A stretch of DNA of 64,000 nt, from positions 175,465 to 239,464 of the forward strand of contig NZ_CALSBS010000005.1 of assembly GCF_943590815.1 (NCBI RefSeq). Reading direction: 5' to 3'. The notes under the pieces are model-generated. The model was not told the origin of the DNA. It saw nothing but the letters and a program-made list of their open reading frames with translations, and did no database searches. This DNA comes from Pseudocitrobacter vendiensis. Lineage in GTDB: Bacteria; Pseudomonadota; Gammaproteobacteria; Enterobacterales; Enterobacteriaceae. Made by a program: the position numbers and the translations under genes. Below are positions 47,411 to 57,069 of the stretch, one piece after another; within the stretch, counting starts at the first letter, position 1, and every line of letters begins with the position of its first letter.

Positions 47411-48339
47411 TCTTTTCTCTCCACTAAAGCTAATACGTTAGAAAACGACAATTCAGGGTTATTGGTATATTCAGATGAGAGCGCCATCGAGGCACATCCT
47501 TGGGAAAAACGAACGGATTCAGGTAATGAAAAACCTTCGTGCCAGCATGCAGCAAGCCCTGCCATCATGGCATCACCGGCGCCCGTAACGTTCACAACGT
47601 GTGTTTTCAGAGGCAATGACCAGCCAGATTCACCCTGCATGTCACTGTAATAAACGCCGTCGCCCCCCATACTCAGAACCAGTCGTTGTAGCCCTTGTTG
47701 GTGGAACCATGCCGCGACAGCAGTGACATCATGGCGTGAGACAAGAGGTATACCACTCAATGTTTCCGCTTCAAGTCGGTTCGGTTTTAAGGTATGGATG
47801 TGGGGTAGCCAGTCACGGATTTTCACACACTTCCACGCGGATACAGGATCGACAAAAATCGGCGTTGCACCCCGATTTCTCATAATCCACGCCAGGGCCG
47901 CCTCGCTGATGTTGCAATCAACAACGATAACTCGTGCTCCCCGAATAAATTCCCGATGTTGCACCAGAAATTCTGGTGATAAGCATTCAGAGATGCTCAT
48001 ATCATTAATAGCAACCAGCATTTCGCCGGTATTATCCAGAAGGGAAAGATAACTGGAGGTACTTTCATCAGATACTTTCAGGCATTTATCTACATGTACA
48101 CCTGATAATTCTGTTTGCATAAGCAAAGACTTGCCATAAAAATCATCTCCAACAGCCGTCAGAAGCCAGGAACTTTTACCAAGCAATGCAATATTATGCG
48201 CAATATTTCTACCCACACCTCCCGGTGTAAACCTTATCTTCCCGGGATTTGAATCAGCATAATTCAATTGATTTTGCGAATATCCAGCGACATCCATGTT
48301 CGCAGAACCAATCGTAACAATATAATTATCTTCAAGCAT
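47398..48339 (-). CDS. psuK: Pseudouridine kinase
   Basis: The 313-residue PfkB-family kinase phosphorylates pseudouridine at the 5' position. It starts MLEDNYIVTIGSANMDVAGY and carries motif 1 (TPGGVGRNIAHNIALLG, near 39-55) and motif 2 with a canonical catalytic aspartate (VNVTGAGDAMMAGLAA, near 258-273). It leads the operon psuK-psuG-nupX; a large perfect palindrome lies 68 bp upstream of its start. Confidence 0.95.
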   Translation of the reverse strand: MLEDNYIVTIGSANMDVAGYSQNQLNYADSNPGKIRFTPGGVGRNIAHNIALLGKSSWLLTAVGDDFYGKSLLMQTELSGVHVDKCLKVSDESTSSYLSLLDNTGEMLVAINDMSISECLSPEFLVQHREFIRGARVIVVDCNISEAALAWIMRNRGATPIFVDPVSAWKCVKIRDWLPHIHTLKPNRLEAETLSGIPLVSRHDVTAVAAWFHQQGLQRLVLSMGGDGVYYSDMQGESGWSLPLKTHVVNVTGAGDAMMAGLAACWHEGFSLPESVRFSQGCASMALSSEYTNNPELSFSNVLALVERKECQN

Positions 48340-48406
48340 AGAACGCCCCCGGACACATTCGTCCTTTTCATGCAGAGTTCGTTATTAACGCCGTAAAATA
48401 CATTAA

Positions 48407-48440
48407 ATAAACACATGTTCATTGTCGAACATGTGTTTAT
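48407..48440. promoter_or_regulatory. 34-bp perfect palindrome upstream of psuK (candidate operator)
   Basis: ATAAACACATGTTC (48407-48420) and GAACATGTGTTTAT (48427-48440) are perfect complements around ATTGTC. Such long interrupted dyads in front of a catabolic operon are usual for a dimeric repressor. No local regulator gene exists, because yeiL is missing; YeiI, with its HTH, or a distant protein may bind. The surrounding 289-bp psuK-fruA interval contains no other recognised element except the fruA terminator. Confidence 0.72.
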
Positions 48441-48579
48441 CCTGGCCAGGTATGAATGCAAAGTAAAGCTATCAACAGGAGCGTTATGGAAAAGATATGA
48501 AGTGAATCACAAATATATTAGCAATATGCGTTATGTAGTAGAAAAAAATGGGATTTAGGACACAATTATTTGAGGCATG

Positions 48580-48611
48580 AAAAAAGGGCGAAGATAATCT
48601 CCGCCCTTTTT
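48580..48611. terminator. Terminator behind fruA
   Basis: AAAAAGGGCG (48581-48590) pairs with CGCCCTTTTT around an inner AGA/TCT stem, with one A-C mismatch. A-rich and T-rich flanks make it work in both directions. It is 18 bp after the fruA stop. Confidence 0.88.
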
Positions 48612-48628
48612 AACAAGAAGATAAAACC

Positions 48629-50314
48629 TTACGCCGCTTTCGCTACCCCTTCCGCGTCAGCACGTTTCAGCACCGCGTAGGACAAGCCCGCCACCAGTGT
48701 ACCCGCCACAATCGCCAGCAGGTAACCCAGAACCGGGGTGATTGCGCCAGGGATCAGCAGAACAAACAGACCACCGTGCGGCGCCATCAGTTTTGCACCC
48801 ACCGCCATGGAGATAGCGCCGGTGATGGCCCCGCCGACGATACAGCATGGCAGAACACGCATCGGGTCACGCGCTGCGAAAGGAATTGCCCCTTCGGAGA
48901 TGAAGCACAGACCCAGCACCAGCGCCGCTTTACCACCTTCACGCTGACCTTTATCGAACTTATTGCGCGCAACCAGCGTGGCTACGCCCATCGCCAGCGG
49001 TGGCACCATGCCTGCGGCCATAATTGCCGCCATCGGCGCGTAGGTTTGCGTACTGAGCAGACCCACACCGAACGCATAAGCCGCTTTGTTCACCGGGCCG
49101 CCCATGTCGGTACACATCATACCGCCGAGGATTGCGCCCAACAGGACGGCATTCGCCGTACCCATGGTTTGCAGCCAGTGCGTCAGGCCTGCCAGAATGC
49201 CGGCAACCGGTTTACCAATCAGGTAGATCATTGCCAGGCCGACGATCAGGCTGGACACCAACGGAATGATCAGAATCGGTTTCAACGCTTCCATGCTCGG
49301 CGGTAGTTTCAGCTTCGTGCTGATGGCTTTCGCCACATAACCGGCCAGGAAGCCTGCAATGATACCGCCGATGAAGCCGGAACCGGTGCTCACGGCTAAC
49401 ATACCGCCGATCAGACCCGGCGTCAGGCCAGGACGGTCAGCAATCGAGAAAGCAATAAAGCCCGCTAAAACCGGAACCATCAGGGCAAAGGCTGAACCGC
49501 CACCGATTTGCATCAGCGCGGCTGCCAGCGTGTCCGGCACTTCAAACGCTTTGATACCAAAGGCAAAGGAGAGTGCGATACACAGGCCGCCCGCGACCAC
49601 CATCGGCAGCATGTAAGAAACGCCGGTCAGCAGGTGACGATAAGCGCCGCCGCCCTCTTTCTTCGCGCTGGCCGCAGCCTGAGTTTGACCGGTCGGTTGA
49701 TAGGGCTTCGCTTCGGCAACGGCTTTATCAAACTCCTGCGCCGTTTTCTTCAACGCCAGGCCGGTCGAGGTACGGTACATCGGTTTACCGGCGAACTTCG
49801 CCAGGTCCACTTCGATATCCGCCGCTACGATAACCAAATCGGCCTGCTCAACTTCTTCCGGGGTGATGGCATTGCCTGCGCCCACGGAACCACGGGTTTC
49901 AACCTTCACCCACATACCGCGTTTTTTAGCTTCAGTTTCAATTGCTTCTGCCGCCATAAAGGTGTGCGCAACACCGGTCGGGCATGCGGTTACCGCCACG
50001 ATGCGTTTTACCGCGCCGGAGGTTGTCGGTGCCGCAATGGCAGGCGCTTCGTAAGGCAGCGCATGGCCTTTCGCTTCCCCAAGGAACAGTTCCGGGTGCG
50101 CGACTGCGCGATTAATATCGCCCAGATACACTTTCTTCCCGACCAGCGCGCTGTCCGCCGGAAGGGTTGAACCCAGCACAATCACCAGTTCCGCATCGTT
50201 CGGGTTATCAATCAGTTCGAGCTTTGCTTTTTGCGCCGCCGCGCCCAGCAGGGTTTTCGCCATGTAGGCGCGAGCCTGTCCGAGTCCGGCATCAATAATC
50301 AGCAGCGTTCTCAT
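48629..50314 (-). CDS. fruA: Fructose-specific PTS enzyme IIB'BC
   Basis: The 561-residue membrane permease imports fructose while phosphorylating it to fructose 1-phosphate. An N-terminal degenerate IIB' domain (1-95) is followed by the active IIB with phosphocysteine Cys111 in VTACPTGVAHTFMAA, a linker rich in Ala/Gln (about 205-225), and the IIC membrane domain (230-555) with GGMMCTDMGGPVNKAA. It matches E. coli FruA (563). Last gene of fruBKA. Confidence 0.97.
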   Translation of the reverse strand: MRTLLIIDAGLGQARAYMAKTLLGAAAQKAKLELIDNPNDAELVIVLGSTLPADSALVGKKVYLGDINRAVAHPELFLGEAKGHALPYEAPAIAAPTTSGAVKRIVAVTACPTGVAHTFMAAEAIETEAKKRGMWVKVETRGSVGAGNAITPEEVEQADLVIVAADIEVDLAKFAGKPMYRTSTGLALKKTAQEFDKAVAEAKPYQPTGQTQAAASAKKEGGGAYRHLLTGVSYMLPMVVAGGLCIALSFAFGIKAFEVPDTLAAALMQIGGGSAFALMVPVLAGFIAFSIADRPGLTPGLIGGMLAVSTGSGFIGGIIAGFLAGYVAKAISTKLKLPPSMEALKPILIIPLVSSLIVGLAMIYLIGKPVAGILAGLTHWLQTMGTANAVLLGAILGGMMCTDMGGPVNKAAYAFGVGLLSTQTYAPMAAIMAAGMVPPLAMGVATLVARNKFDKGQREGGKAALVLGLCFISEGAIPFAARDPMRVLPCCIVGGAITGAISMAVGAKLMAPHGGLFVLLIPGAITPVLGYLLAIVAGTLVAGLSYAVLKRADAEGVAKAA

Positions 50315-50330
50315 GATTTATCTCCTGCTG

Positions 50331-51269
50331 TTAATTAAACGGTTGTAAGTCAACGCGCGCCATCATGGCCGCCAGTTGGGTACGGTCGGTAATGCCGACG
50401 TTGCTCTGGCTGACAGCCAGTGCCGCCACCGCCGTCGCCAGACGCAGCGTGTGCTCGCTGGATTCACGCATCAACAGGCCGTAAATCAGGCCGCCGACCA
50501 TGGAATCGCCTGCGCCGACGGTGCTGACCACTTCCATTGACGGCGGTTTCGCGATCCACTCACCGGACGCATTCACCCACAGCGCGCCTTCTGCACCGAG
50601 TGAAATCACCACATGAGCGATACCCTGTTCACGCAGAGCGTGAGCTGCGTCGATCACGTCTTTCATTTCCGGCAGCTTGCGGCCTGCCCAAATTTCCAGC
50701 TCACGACGGTTCGGTTTTACCAGCCACGGCGCAGCTTTCAGGCCCGCCACCAGCGCTTCACGGCTGCTGTCGAAAATGATGCACGGACACTGACTGCGCA
50801 GACGCGTCATCCAGTCGGTAAACGCTTCCGGGCTGACGCCCGCTGGCAGACTGCCGCTTACGCACACCATGTCGAACTGCCCCAGCCAGCTCAGGGAATC
50901 GTTCACAAAACGTTCCCAGTCTGCGGCAGTCACGTCGAAACCGGAGAAGTTGAAGTCGGTGACTTCGCCGTCTTTTTCCGTCAACTTAACGTTAATACGG
51001 GTACGGCCCTGCACCACCTGAAAACGGTTAGCGATACCGAGTTCGCTGAACAGTTGCTGAAAACCATCCTGATTGTCTTTCCCGAGAAAACCGCCGACGG
51101 TGACATCAATGCCCAGATCCTTCAGCACTTTTGCAACGTTAATCCCTTTACCTGCAGCATGCAGGCCGGTGGTACGTACCAGGTTAACTTCACCACGTTC
51201 AATTTCTGGCGTGAAGCCAACCAGATCGTAGGCCGGATTCAGTGTGATTGTTGCAACGCGTCTGCTCAT
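50331..51269 (-). CDS. fruK: 1-phosphofructokinase
   Basis: The 312-residue PfkB kinase converts fructose 1-phosphate to fructose 1,6-bisphosphate. Motif 1 (GLHAAGKGINVAKVLKDLG, near 34-52) and motif 2 (VVSTVGAGDSMVGGL, near 249-263) are complete. It lies between fruB and fruA, starting immediately after the fruB stop codon. Its substrate is the inducer that removes Cra from the operon's operators, so the gene also tunes regulation. Confidence 0.97.
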   Translation of the reverse strand: MSRRVATITLNPAYDLVGFTPEIERGEVNLVRTTGLHAAGKGINVAKVLKDLGIDVTVGGFLGKDNQDGFQQLFSELGIANRFQVVQGRTRINVKLTEKDGEVTDFNFSGFDVTAADWERFVNDSLSWLGQFDMVCVSGSLPAGVSPEAFTDWMTRLRSQCPCIIFDSSREALVAGLKAAPWLVKPNRRELEIWAGRKLPEMKDVIDAAHALREQGIAHVVISLGAEGALWVNASGEWIAKPPSMEVVSTVGAGDSMVGGLIYGLLMRESSEHTLRLATAVAALAVSQSNVGITDRTQLAAMMARVDLQPFN

Positions 51270-52400
51270 TTATGCGCCCTCCCCGAGGCCAGAGGCAATC
51301 GCCTCTCCAATTGCGTCCAGTGCCTGACGAGCATCGTCCCCCTGAGCGGTGAAGCGCAGGCGATGGCCTTTCTTCACGCCGAGTGCGACGACTTTCATCA
51401 AACTACGACCGTTCGCCGGTTTACCGCTGCCATCAAGGTTGGTGACGGTGATATCACTGCTGAACTGTTTGATTGTATTGACTAACATAGTGCCCGGGCG
51501 GGCATGTAAACCATGCTCGTTGCGCACCACAAATTCTTCGCTTAATACGTCTTCCGCTGCCGCGTCGTCGCTGGTCAGCAGCGCCAGCACGGTGGCGGCA
51601 TCAGCTTTCAGCAGACGTTCAGCTTTATTTTCCAGCAGCAGATTGCTCAGTCGACTGAGCACGGCTGTCGGTTGATCGTCAGCCATGGCCACGGTAATTA
51701 ACATCGCGGCCTGAGAGTCACCCACGCTGACCGGGCTTGCCGCGCGGCTAACCGCCACCGCGCTACGCAGGTTGCCGTTCACGCCATCGCTCAGCCAGAT
51801 ACCCTGACCAAGATTCAGCGGTTGTTCATTAATTGCGTGTGCAACGAATGCGCTATCCACCGCTCCGGCCTCTTTCAGACGCGCGGCGTTCAACGCCTGT
51901 AACGTCACCAGATCGTTGGCTGCAACATCCAGCGACAGCGTGTCGTTATCAAGCTTCAGCGATTCGCTCTGCTTTTCGCCCATCAGCAACGCACGCAGCT
52001 CTTCAGCGGTGGTGGCGCTTTTCAGCTGTTCAGCCACGGAATCATCGCTCAGCACGTGTGTCAGCTGACGTAGCAAACCAAGGTGTTCATCAGAGCTCGC
52101 CGCGATACCGATAGCCACATATGCCGTTTGCCCTTCTCCCCAGGTCACGCCCTGCGGAAACTGATAAACCTGGACGCCGGTTTTCAGCACCTGGTCGCGC
52201 GTGTCGGTGGTGCCGTGCGGAATGGCGATGCCATTACCTAAAAACGTGGACGTTTGTTGCTCACGCGCCAGCATCCCGGCGACATAGCCTTCCGCCACGT
52301 TGCCCGCACTGACCAGTGCTGAAGCAACCTGCCGAATAGCCTCTTCTTTATCCGCGGCCTGCTGACCGGGATGAATATCTTGAACAGATAACTGGAACAT
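51270..52400 (-). CDS. fruB: Fructose PTS diphosphoryl transfer protein (IIA-M-FPr)
   Basis: The 376-residue cytosolic protein carries phosphate from enzyme I to FruA. The IIA domain has its phosphohistidine His62 in [10 protein letters not shown], a middle domain spans about 150-280, and an HPr-like FPr domain has His299 in [12 protein letters not shown]. It is the first gene of fruBKA; two Cra operators lie upstream. Confidence 0.97.
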   Translation of the reverse strand: MFQLSVQDIHPGQQAADKEEAIRQVASALVSAGNVAEGYVAGMLAREQQTSTFLGNGIAIPHGTTDTRDQVLKTGVQVYQFPQGVTWGEGQTAYVAIGIAASSDEHLGLLRQLTHVLSDDSVAEQLKSATTAEELRALLMGEKQSESLKLDNDTLSLDVAANDLVTLQALNAARLKEAGAVDSAFVAHAINEQPLNLGQGIWLSDGVNGNLRSAVAVSRAASPVSVGDSQAAMLITVAMADDQPTAVLSRLSNLLLENKAERLLKADAATVLALLTSDDAAAEDVLSEEFVVRNEHGLHARPGTMLVNTIKQFSSDITVTNLDGSGKPANGRSLMKVVALGVKKGHRLRFTAQGDDARQALDAIGEAIASGLGEGA

Positions 52401-52771
52401 GGTTCTCCTCTCCTGCTGAATTGAATCGTTTCAGCCAACATGAGAAAAAAGGCGTCACCTTATATCAGAATTAAAGTCAGATGACGCTGAAACGTTTCAA
52501 TGGAGTCTGTGCCTTTCTTAACCAGCCTGCAAGATAAGTTGAATTTCTGATGTTTAAAGTTAGATCTACAGCACATTTTATTAGCATTAATACCACAACT
52601 GCTGACACCTTAATCGCCAGGTTTTCAGGCGTCAGCAAAACGTCAGCTTGAGTGAGAATTATTTTGAAATGGCTTTTTAATTTTTATGTGCGGAATTTGA
52701 TGTAGATGACTGTTCATTTTCTGAGTGGCGACGTAAACTCCCGCCTCCTGTCACGCTAGCGATTAAGAGAT
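52401..52771. promoter_or_regulatory. fruB-setB divergent control region with two Cra operators
   Basis: The imperfect Cra (FruR) site TGAATCGTTTCA is at 52422-52433, and the perfect palindrome TGAAACGTTTCA is at 52488-52499, which fits the known two-operator repression of fruBKA in E. coli. The setB half (52500-52771) is AT-rich; no clear operator was recognised there. Confidence 0.88.
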
Positions 52772-53953
52772 ATGCAAAACAGTTCTGCCGCCGCTCCCCG
52801 ACGTTCGTTTGATCTCACCTCATCGTCGTTTCTGATTGTTGCATTTTTAACCGGTATCGCCGGAGCGTTGCAAACGCCGACCCTGAGCCTGTTTCTGACT
52901 AATGAAGTTCATGCGCGCCCGGCGATGGTGGGCTTCTTCTTTACCGGTAGCGCGATCATTGGCATCCTGGTAAGCCAGTTTCTGGCCGGGCGATCCGATC
53001 GCAAAGGCGATCGCAAAAGCCTGATCGTGTTTTGCTGCCTGTTGGGTGTGCTCGCCTGCCTGCTCTTTGCCTGGAATCGTAACTACTTTATTTTGCTGTT
53101 TGTCGGGGTTTTTCTGAGCAGTTTTGGCTCCACCGCCAACCCGCAAATGTTCGCTCTTGCGCGCGAGCATGCAGATAAAACAGGGCGTGAAGCGGTCATG
53201 TTCAGCTCTATTCTACGTGCGCAGGTGTCACTCGCCTGGGTCATTGGCCCGCCGCTGGCCTATGCGCTGGCGATGGGCTTTGGCTTTACGGTGATGTATC
53301 TCAGCGCGGCGATGGCGTTTATTGTCTGCGGTATCATCGTCTGGTTTTTACTGCCCAGCATGCATAAAGGTAAAGGCACCACCGCCGGACACATAGAAGC
53401 GCCGCGCACTAACCGTCGTGATGCCCTGCTGCTGTTTACCATCTGCACGCTGATGTGGGGCACCAACAGTCTGTACATCATTAATATGCCGCTGTTTATT
53501 ATTGAAGAGTTACATCTGCCTGAAAAACTGGCGGGCGTGATGATGGGCACGGCGGCGGGCCTCGAAATCCCAACCATGTTGATTGCCGGATATTATGCTA
53601 AACGCTTCGGCAAACGCTTTTTAATGCGTATCGCGGCCGTCAGCGGATTACTGTTCTACGTCGGGATGCTGACGGTCCACACACCCGTTTTACTGCTCGG
53701 CTTACAGCTACTTAACGCAATCTACATTGGTATTCTCGCCGGTATTGGTATGCTCTATTTTCAGGATCTGATGCCAGGCCAGGCCGGTTCAGCCACCACG
53801 CTGTACACCAATACGACCCGCGTCGGCTGGATCATCGCCGGGTCGCTGGCGGGCGTTGTCGCGGAAATCTGGAGTTATCACGCGGTGTTCTGGATAGCGC
53901 TGGTGATGTGTGTCATCACCAGCGGCTGTCTGATGCGCGTGAAAGATGTTTAA
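52772..53953 (+). CDS. setB: Sugar efflux transporter SetB
   Basis: The 393-residue MFS exporter of the SET family has twelve membrane segments; SetB expels lactose, glucose and some glycosides in assays. It starts MQNSSAAAPRRSFDLTSSSF, with the MFS loop AGRSDRKGDRKSLI between segments 2 and 3. It is divergent from fruB as in E. coli. Its last codons overlap the convergent membrane-fusion gene by 4 bp, marking the edge of the inserted secretion cluster. Confidence 0.95.
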   Translation: MQNSSAAAPRRSFDLTSSSFLIVAFLTGIAGALQTPTLSLFLTNEVHARPAMVGFFFTGSAIIGILVSQFLAGRSDRKGDRKSLIVFCCLLGVLACLLFAWNRNYFILLFVGVFLSSFGSTANPQMFALAREHADKTGREAVMFSSILRAQVSLAWVIGPPLAYALAMGFGFTVMYLSAAMAFIVCGIIVWFLLPSMHKGKGTTAGHIEAPRTNRRDALLLFTICTLMWGTNSLYIINMPLFIIEELHLPEKLAGVMMGTAAGLEIPTMLIAGYYAKRFGKRFLMRIAAVSGLLFYVGMLTVHTPVLLLGLQLLNAIYIGILAGIGMLYFQDLMPGQAGSATTLYTNTTRVGWIIAGSLAGVVAEIWSYHAVFWIALVMCVITSGCLMRVKDV

Positions 53954-55275
53954 TACTCTTTAAAAGCCAGCTCAAGGCGCGCCAGCAGCGGTTTAAAGAG
54001 GTAACTCAGGAAGGTCCTTTCGCCGGTTTTAATCGTGACGCTTGCCGGCATACCGGCTTTAATTTTGTAGTCTCCCAGTAGTTTTACACCTTCTCGTGAG
54101 ACCTGAACTTCCGCCAGGTAATACGGCTGCTGGGTGGCTTCATCAATTAAGCGATCCGCCGAAACGGTCAGCACCCGAGCAGGCACTGACGGTAATAACG
54201 CGTGGTTTAGCGCCGGGAACAGAACATCCACCATTAATCCGGGCGCCATTTTATCAATCGCGTGCACCGGTATACGTGCGTCAATTTGCAGCGGTTGCCC
54301 GGCCGCAACAATATCCATCAGATGTTCCCCAGGCTGTATCACCCCGCCTATAGTACTCACCTTCACATCCAGCACCGTACCGTTTATTGGTGAACGAATT
54401 TCCGTATTATCCAGCTCGTGACGGGTTGAAATACGTTCATCCTCAAGCATTGAAAGCTCTTTTTGCTTCGAAGTTAATTCAGACTCCACCTCCTGCACGT
54501 ATTCATGCCGCACCTGGTAGAGTTTGATTTTGATTTCGTTCTGCTGCGACTTCAGTTTGGCGATATTTAAAATATCCTCGGATATGCTGCCGGAGATTTC
54601 CGCCGCCTCCCGCTCCAGCACCAGCATCTGGGCTTTGGGATAATAGTTTTTCTCACTCAGAGAACGAATTGCGCCGAGTTCGCGGCTGATAAGGCTAAAC
54701 TGATGGTCGCGGAATCCTTTGACTTTGTTGAGGTTATTTATCTGCCCGATCAGGCCTTCTAAATTTTCCTCAAGCATTGCCACTTCGTCCTGTACGGTTT
54801 TGCGCCGGGTTTCGAACAAGCGCGCCTGAAGCTGGCGGGCCTCCACCAGCCGTTTGCTTCCCGAAAACTGTTGTGTCAGCGATGCATCAAGAACGATGGC
54901 TTCTAGCCCATCACGTTCCGCAAGCAGGCGTTCTTCAATGGTTTTGGCTGACAAATACTGCGCGCCCAGCGCGCTGTAGCGCATCTCCAGCGGCGTTTTA
55001 TCCAGCCGTATCAGCACCTGATCTTTCTTAACCGTATCGCCTTCCTTTACGTCGATAGCCGTCACGCGGCCACCGCTCAGGTGCTGGAGCGTTTTCCGGT
55101 TGCTGGATACGGTTACCGTGCCATCAGCCACCACCCCTGCATCAAGCGGCGCTTTTGCCGACCACAGCAAAAAACCGCCGACACCGAACAGTATGACCAC
55201 AAGCCCTCGCAGCAACGGCGGCCAGATCCGGGTATCAACGCAGTCATCATCGTTTACGGAGTTCTGCTTTTTCAT
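53950..55275 (-). CDS. Type I secretion membrane-fusion protein (HlyD/PrtE family)
   Basis: The 441-residue periplasmic adaptor links the ABC ATPase to an outer-membrane TolC channel. It has a short cytosolic N-terminus, one membrane segment near residues 22-42 (LLRGLVVILFGVGGFLLWSA), a biotinyl-lipoyl half domain (GGRVTAIDVKEGDTVKKDQV), a long coiled-coil region at about 100-290 and the second lipoyl half (IRSPINGTVLDVKVSTIGG). The C-terminal beta-barrel (AGMPASVTIKTGERTFLSY) is the HlyD-family signature. PrtE, the serralysin exporter adaptor, is the closest type by layout. It is last in the operon, 2 bp behind the ATPase gene. Confidence 0.93.
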   Translation of the reverse strand: MKKQNSVNDDDCVDTRIWPPLLRGLVVILFGVGGFLLWSAKAPLDAGVVADGTVTVSSNRKTLQHLSGGRVTAIDVKEGDTVKKDQVLIRLDKTPLEMRYSALGAQYLSAKTIEERLLAERDGLEAIVLDASLTQQFSGSKRLVEARQLQARLFETRRKTVQDEVAMLEENLEGLIGQINNLNKVKGFRDHQFSLISRELGAIRSLSEKNYYPKAQMLVLEREAAEISGSISEDILNIAKLKSQQNEIKIKLYQVRHEYVQEVESELTSKQKELSMLEDERISTRHELDNTEIRSPINGTVLDVKVSTIGGVIQPGEHLMDIVAAGQPLQIDARIPVHAIDKMAPGLMVDVLFPALNHALLPSVPARVLTVSADRLIDEATQQPYYLAEVQVSREGVKLLGDYKIKAGMPASVTIKTGERTFLSYLFKPLLARLELAFKEY

Positions 55276-55277
55276 TT

Positions 55278-57020
55278 TCAGGCCTCGCGTTGGTCGTTAT
55301 TAGCAGACGGTTCAGCCATTTCAGCCACCGGTTTTAGAACGTTTGCCTGACGGAGGCTGGCAAACACCTGGTCACGGGTACCGAACTGCTGCATCGCCCC
55401 GTCGTTGAGTAACAGCACTTTGTTGACCACCCCAAGCAGCGTCGGGCGATGAGAAATAATGACCGTGGTTTGCCCCTGATTGCGTAAGGTATTAATGGCT
55501 TTAATCAGCGCGAACTCGCCGGCATCGTCGAGATTGGCATTGGGTTCGTCGAGCACAATAAACGCGGGATTGTTATACACCGCTCTCGCCAGCCCGATTC
55601 GCTGACGCTGGCCGCCGGAGAGCTGATACCCGCCGACGCCAAGCGGGGTATCATAGCCCTGAGGAAAGCGGAGGATCATTTCGTGAACGCCCGCCAGTTG
55701 CGCTGCCGCGACGATCTTTTCACTGTCCATCAGCGCAAAACGCGAGATGTTTTGCGCGATGCTGCCATCAAACAGTTCGACGTCCTGCGGCAAGTAGCCT
55801 ATGGCCGGGCCGAGCAGTGCTTTATCCCACTGGCAGATATCCGCGCCATCAAGGCGCACTTTGCCCGATAGCGTACCCCAGACGCCCACCAGCAGTTTCG
55901 CGAGCGACGTTTTACCCGAGGCCGACGGGCCGATGATCCCCAGCACCTCCCCGGCATCAAGCTGGAAGGAGATATTGCGCAGCGTCGGCGAACTCAGCCC
56001 CGGAGGCGCGGCGAACACATTTTCCACGCTGATTTTGCCCGTCGGGCGCGGCAGGGTGAGCACCGCTTTCGCCGCGGGATAGCTTTTCAGTAAGGTGGCC
56101 AACTGCTGCCACGCGCCGCGAAACTGCACAAACTGTTTCCAGCTACCGATCACCTGTTCAACCGGGTTCAACACGCGCCCAAGAATGATCGACGCGGCAA
56201 TCATCAGGCCGGGTGTGATTTCCCCTTTAATGACCAGTAAGGCCCCGGCCCCCAGCGCGATGGATTGCAGCAGGATACGCACAAACCGGCTCAGGCCGCT
56301 TAAGTGCGCGATTTTATCCGCAATCTGCGTTTGCAGCACCAGCACTTTATTGTGTTGCTCCAGCCAATGATTTTTCAGCGTAGGGAGCATGCCCATCGCC
56401 TCAATCGCGTCCGCATTTTGCAGCTGCTTATTGAGTTTGCTGCCGTTATTTATCGTCAGCGCATGCGCCTGCTCAATCACACGTTTTGTTGATATTTCGG
56501 AAAACAGCGTCAGTGCGAACAGAATAATAATGCCCCCGGCAGAGAGGTAGCCAAGCAACGGATGCACAAGGAAGGCGATTAAGAGATAGAATGGTGTCCA
56601 GGGAATATCCAGCAACGCGAAAAGACTGTTTCCGGATAAAAACTGGCGCACCTGATCTAACTCCGCCAGCGCCTGGGCCGGGTTATTATCTCCGGCAATT
56701 ATCTTGCGCTTAAAGGCGGCGTTAAAAACCAACTGGTTTAATTTTACATCCAGCCGATTGCCGAGGCGCACCATCACGCTGGCGCGCGCCGACTCAATCA
56801 GGCCAATGACGATATATAGCCCAAATATCAGCAAGGTAAGCATTAACAGCGTGGTGGTGTTTTTGCTGACCAGCACGCGGTCGTACACCTGCAACATATA
56901 AATTGCCGGAGCCAGCATAAGCATATTAATGACACAACTAAAAAACAGCAGCAGAGTAAAAGTGGAGCGAGTTCCTTTCAGCGCCCTGTTCAGTTCTGAT
57001 TGCGTATGCTGGCCCGACAT
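55278..57020 (-). CDS. Type I secretion ABC transporter ATPase/permease (PrtD family)
   Basis: The 580-residue exporter combines a six-helix membrane domain (residues 20-300) with a C-terminal ATPase: Walker A GPSASGKT at 364-371, Q-loop YLPQDVELFDGS near 409-420, signature LSGGQ at 467-471, Walker B FIVLDEPN at 487-494. It lacks an N-terminal C39 peptidase or C39-like domain, which places it with PrtD-type exporters that move RTX proteins with a C-terminal signal uncut. AAGGAG precedes the start, and 49 bp separate it from the peroxidase gene, its obvious cargo. Confidence 0.94.
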   Translation of the reverse strand: MSGQHTQSELNRALKGTRSTFTLLLFFSCVINMLMLAPAIYMLQVYDRVLVSKNTTTLLMLTLLIFGLYIVIGLIESARASVMVRLGNRLDVKLNQLVFNAAFKRKIIAGDNNPAQALAELDQVRQFLSGNSLFALLDIPWTPFYLLIAFLVHPLLGYLSAGGIIILFALTLFSEISTKRVIEQAHALTINNGSKLNKQLQNADAIEAMGMLPTLKNHWLEQHNKVLVLQTQIADKIAHLSGLSRFVRILLQSIALGAGALLVIKGEITPGLMIAASIILGRVLNPVEQVIGSWKQFVQFRGAWQQLATLLKSYPAAKAVLTLPRPTGKISVENVFAAPPGLSSPTLRNISFQLDAGEVLGIIGPSASGKTSLAKLLVGVWGTLSGKVRLDGADICQWDKALLGPAIGYLPQDVELFDGSIAQNISRFALMDSEKIVAAAQLAGVHEMILRFPQGYDTPLGVGGYQLSGGQRQRIGLARAVYNNPAFIVLDEPNANLDDAGEFALIKAINTLRNQGQTTVIISHRPTLLGVVNKVLLLNDGAMQQFGTRDQVFASLRQANVLKPVAEMAEPSANNDQREA

Positions 57021-57069
57021 AATCTTCTCCTTATAACCGGTTAATATCGGATGCGTACCTTAAGCGTTA

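Noticed and set aside
48421..48440. LexA/SOS-box-like sequence in the psuK palindrome
   Set aside because: It resembles the Gram-positive SOS consensus only; the enterobacterial LexA box (CTG-N10-CAG) is absent.
48264..48461. 65-codon minus-strand frame over the psuK leader
   Set aside because: It overlaps the psuK start in another frame and covers the palindrome; no ribosome-binding site or similarity.
50613..51485. 290-codon open frame opposite fruK/fruB
   Set aside because: Spans the junction of two real genes in antisense and has no recognisable domain.
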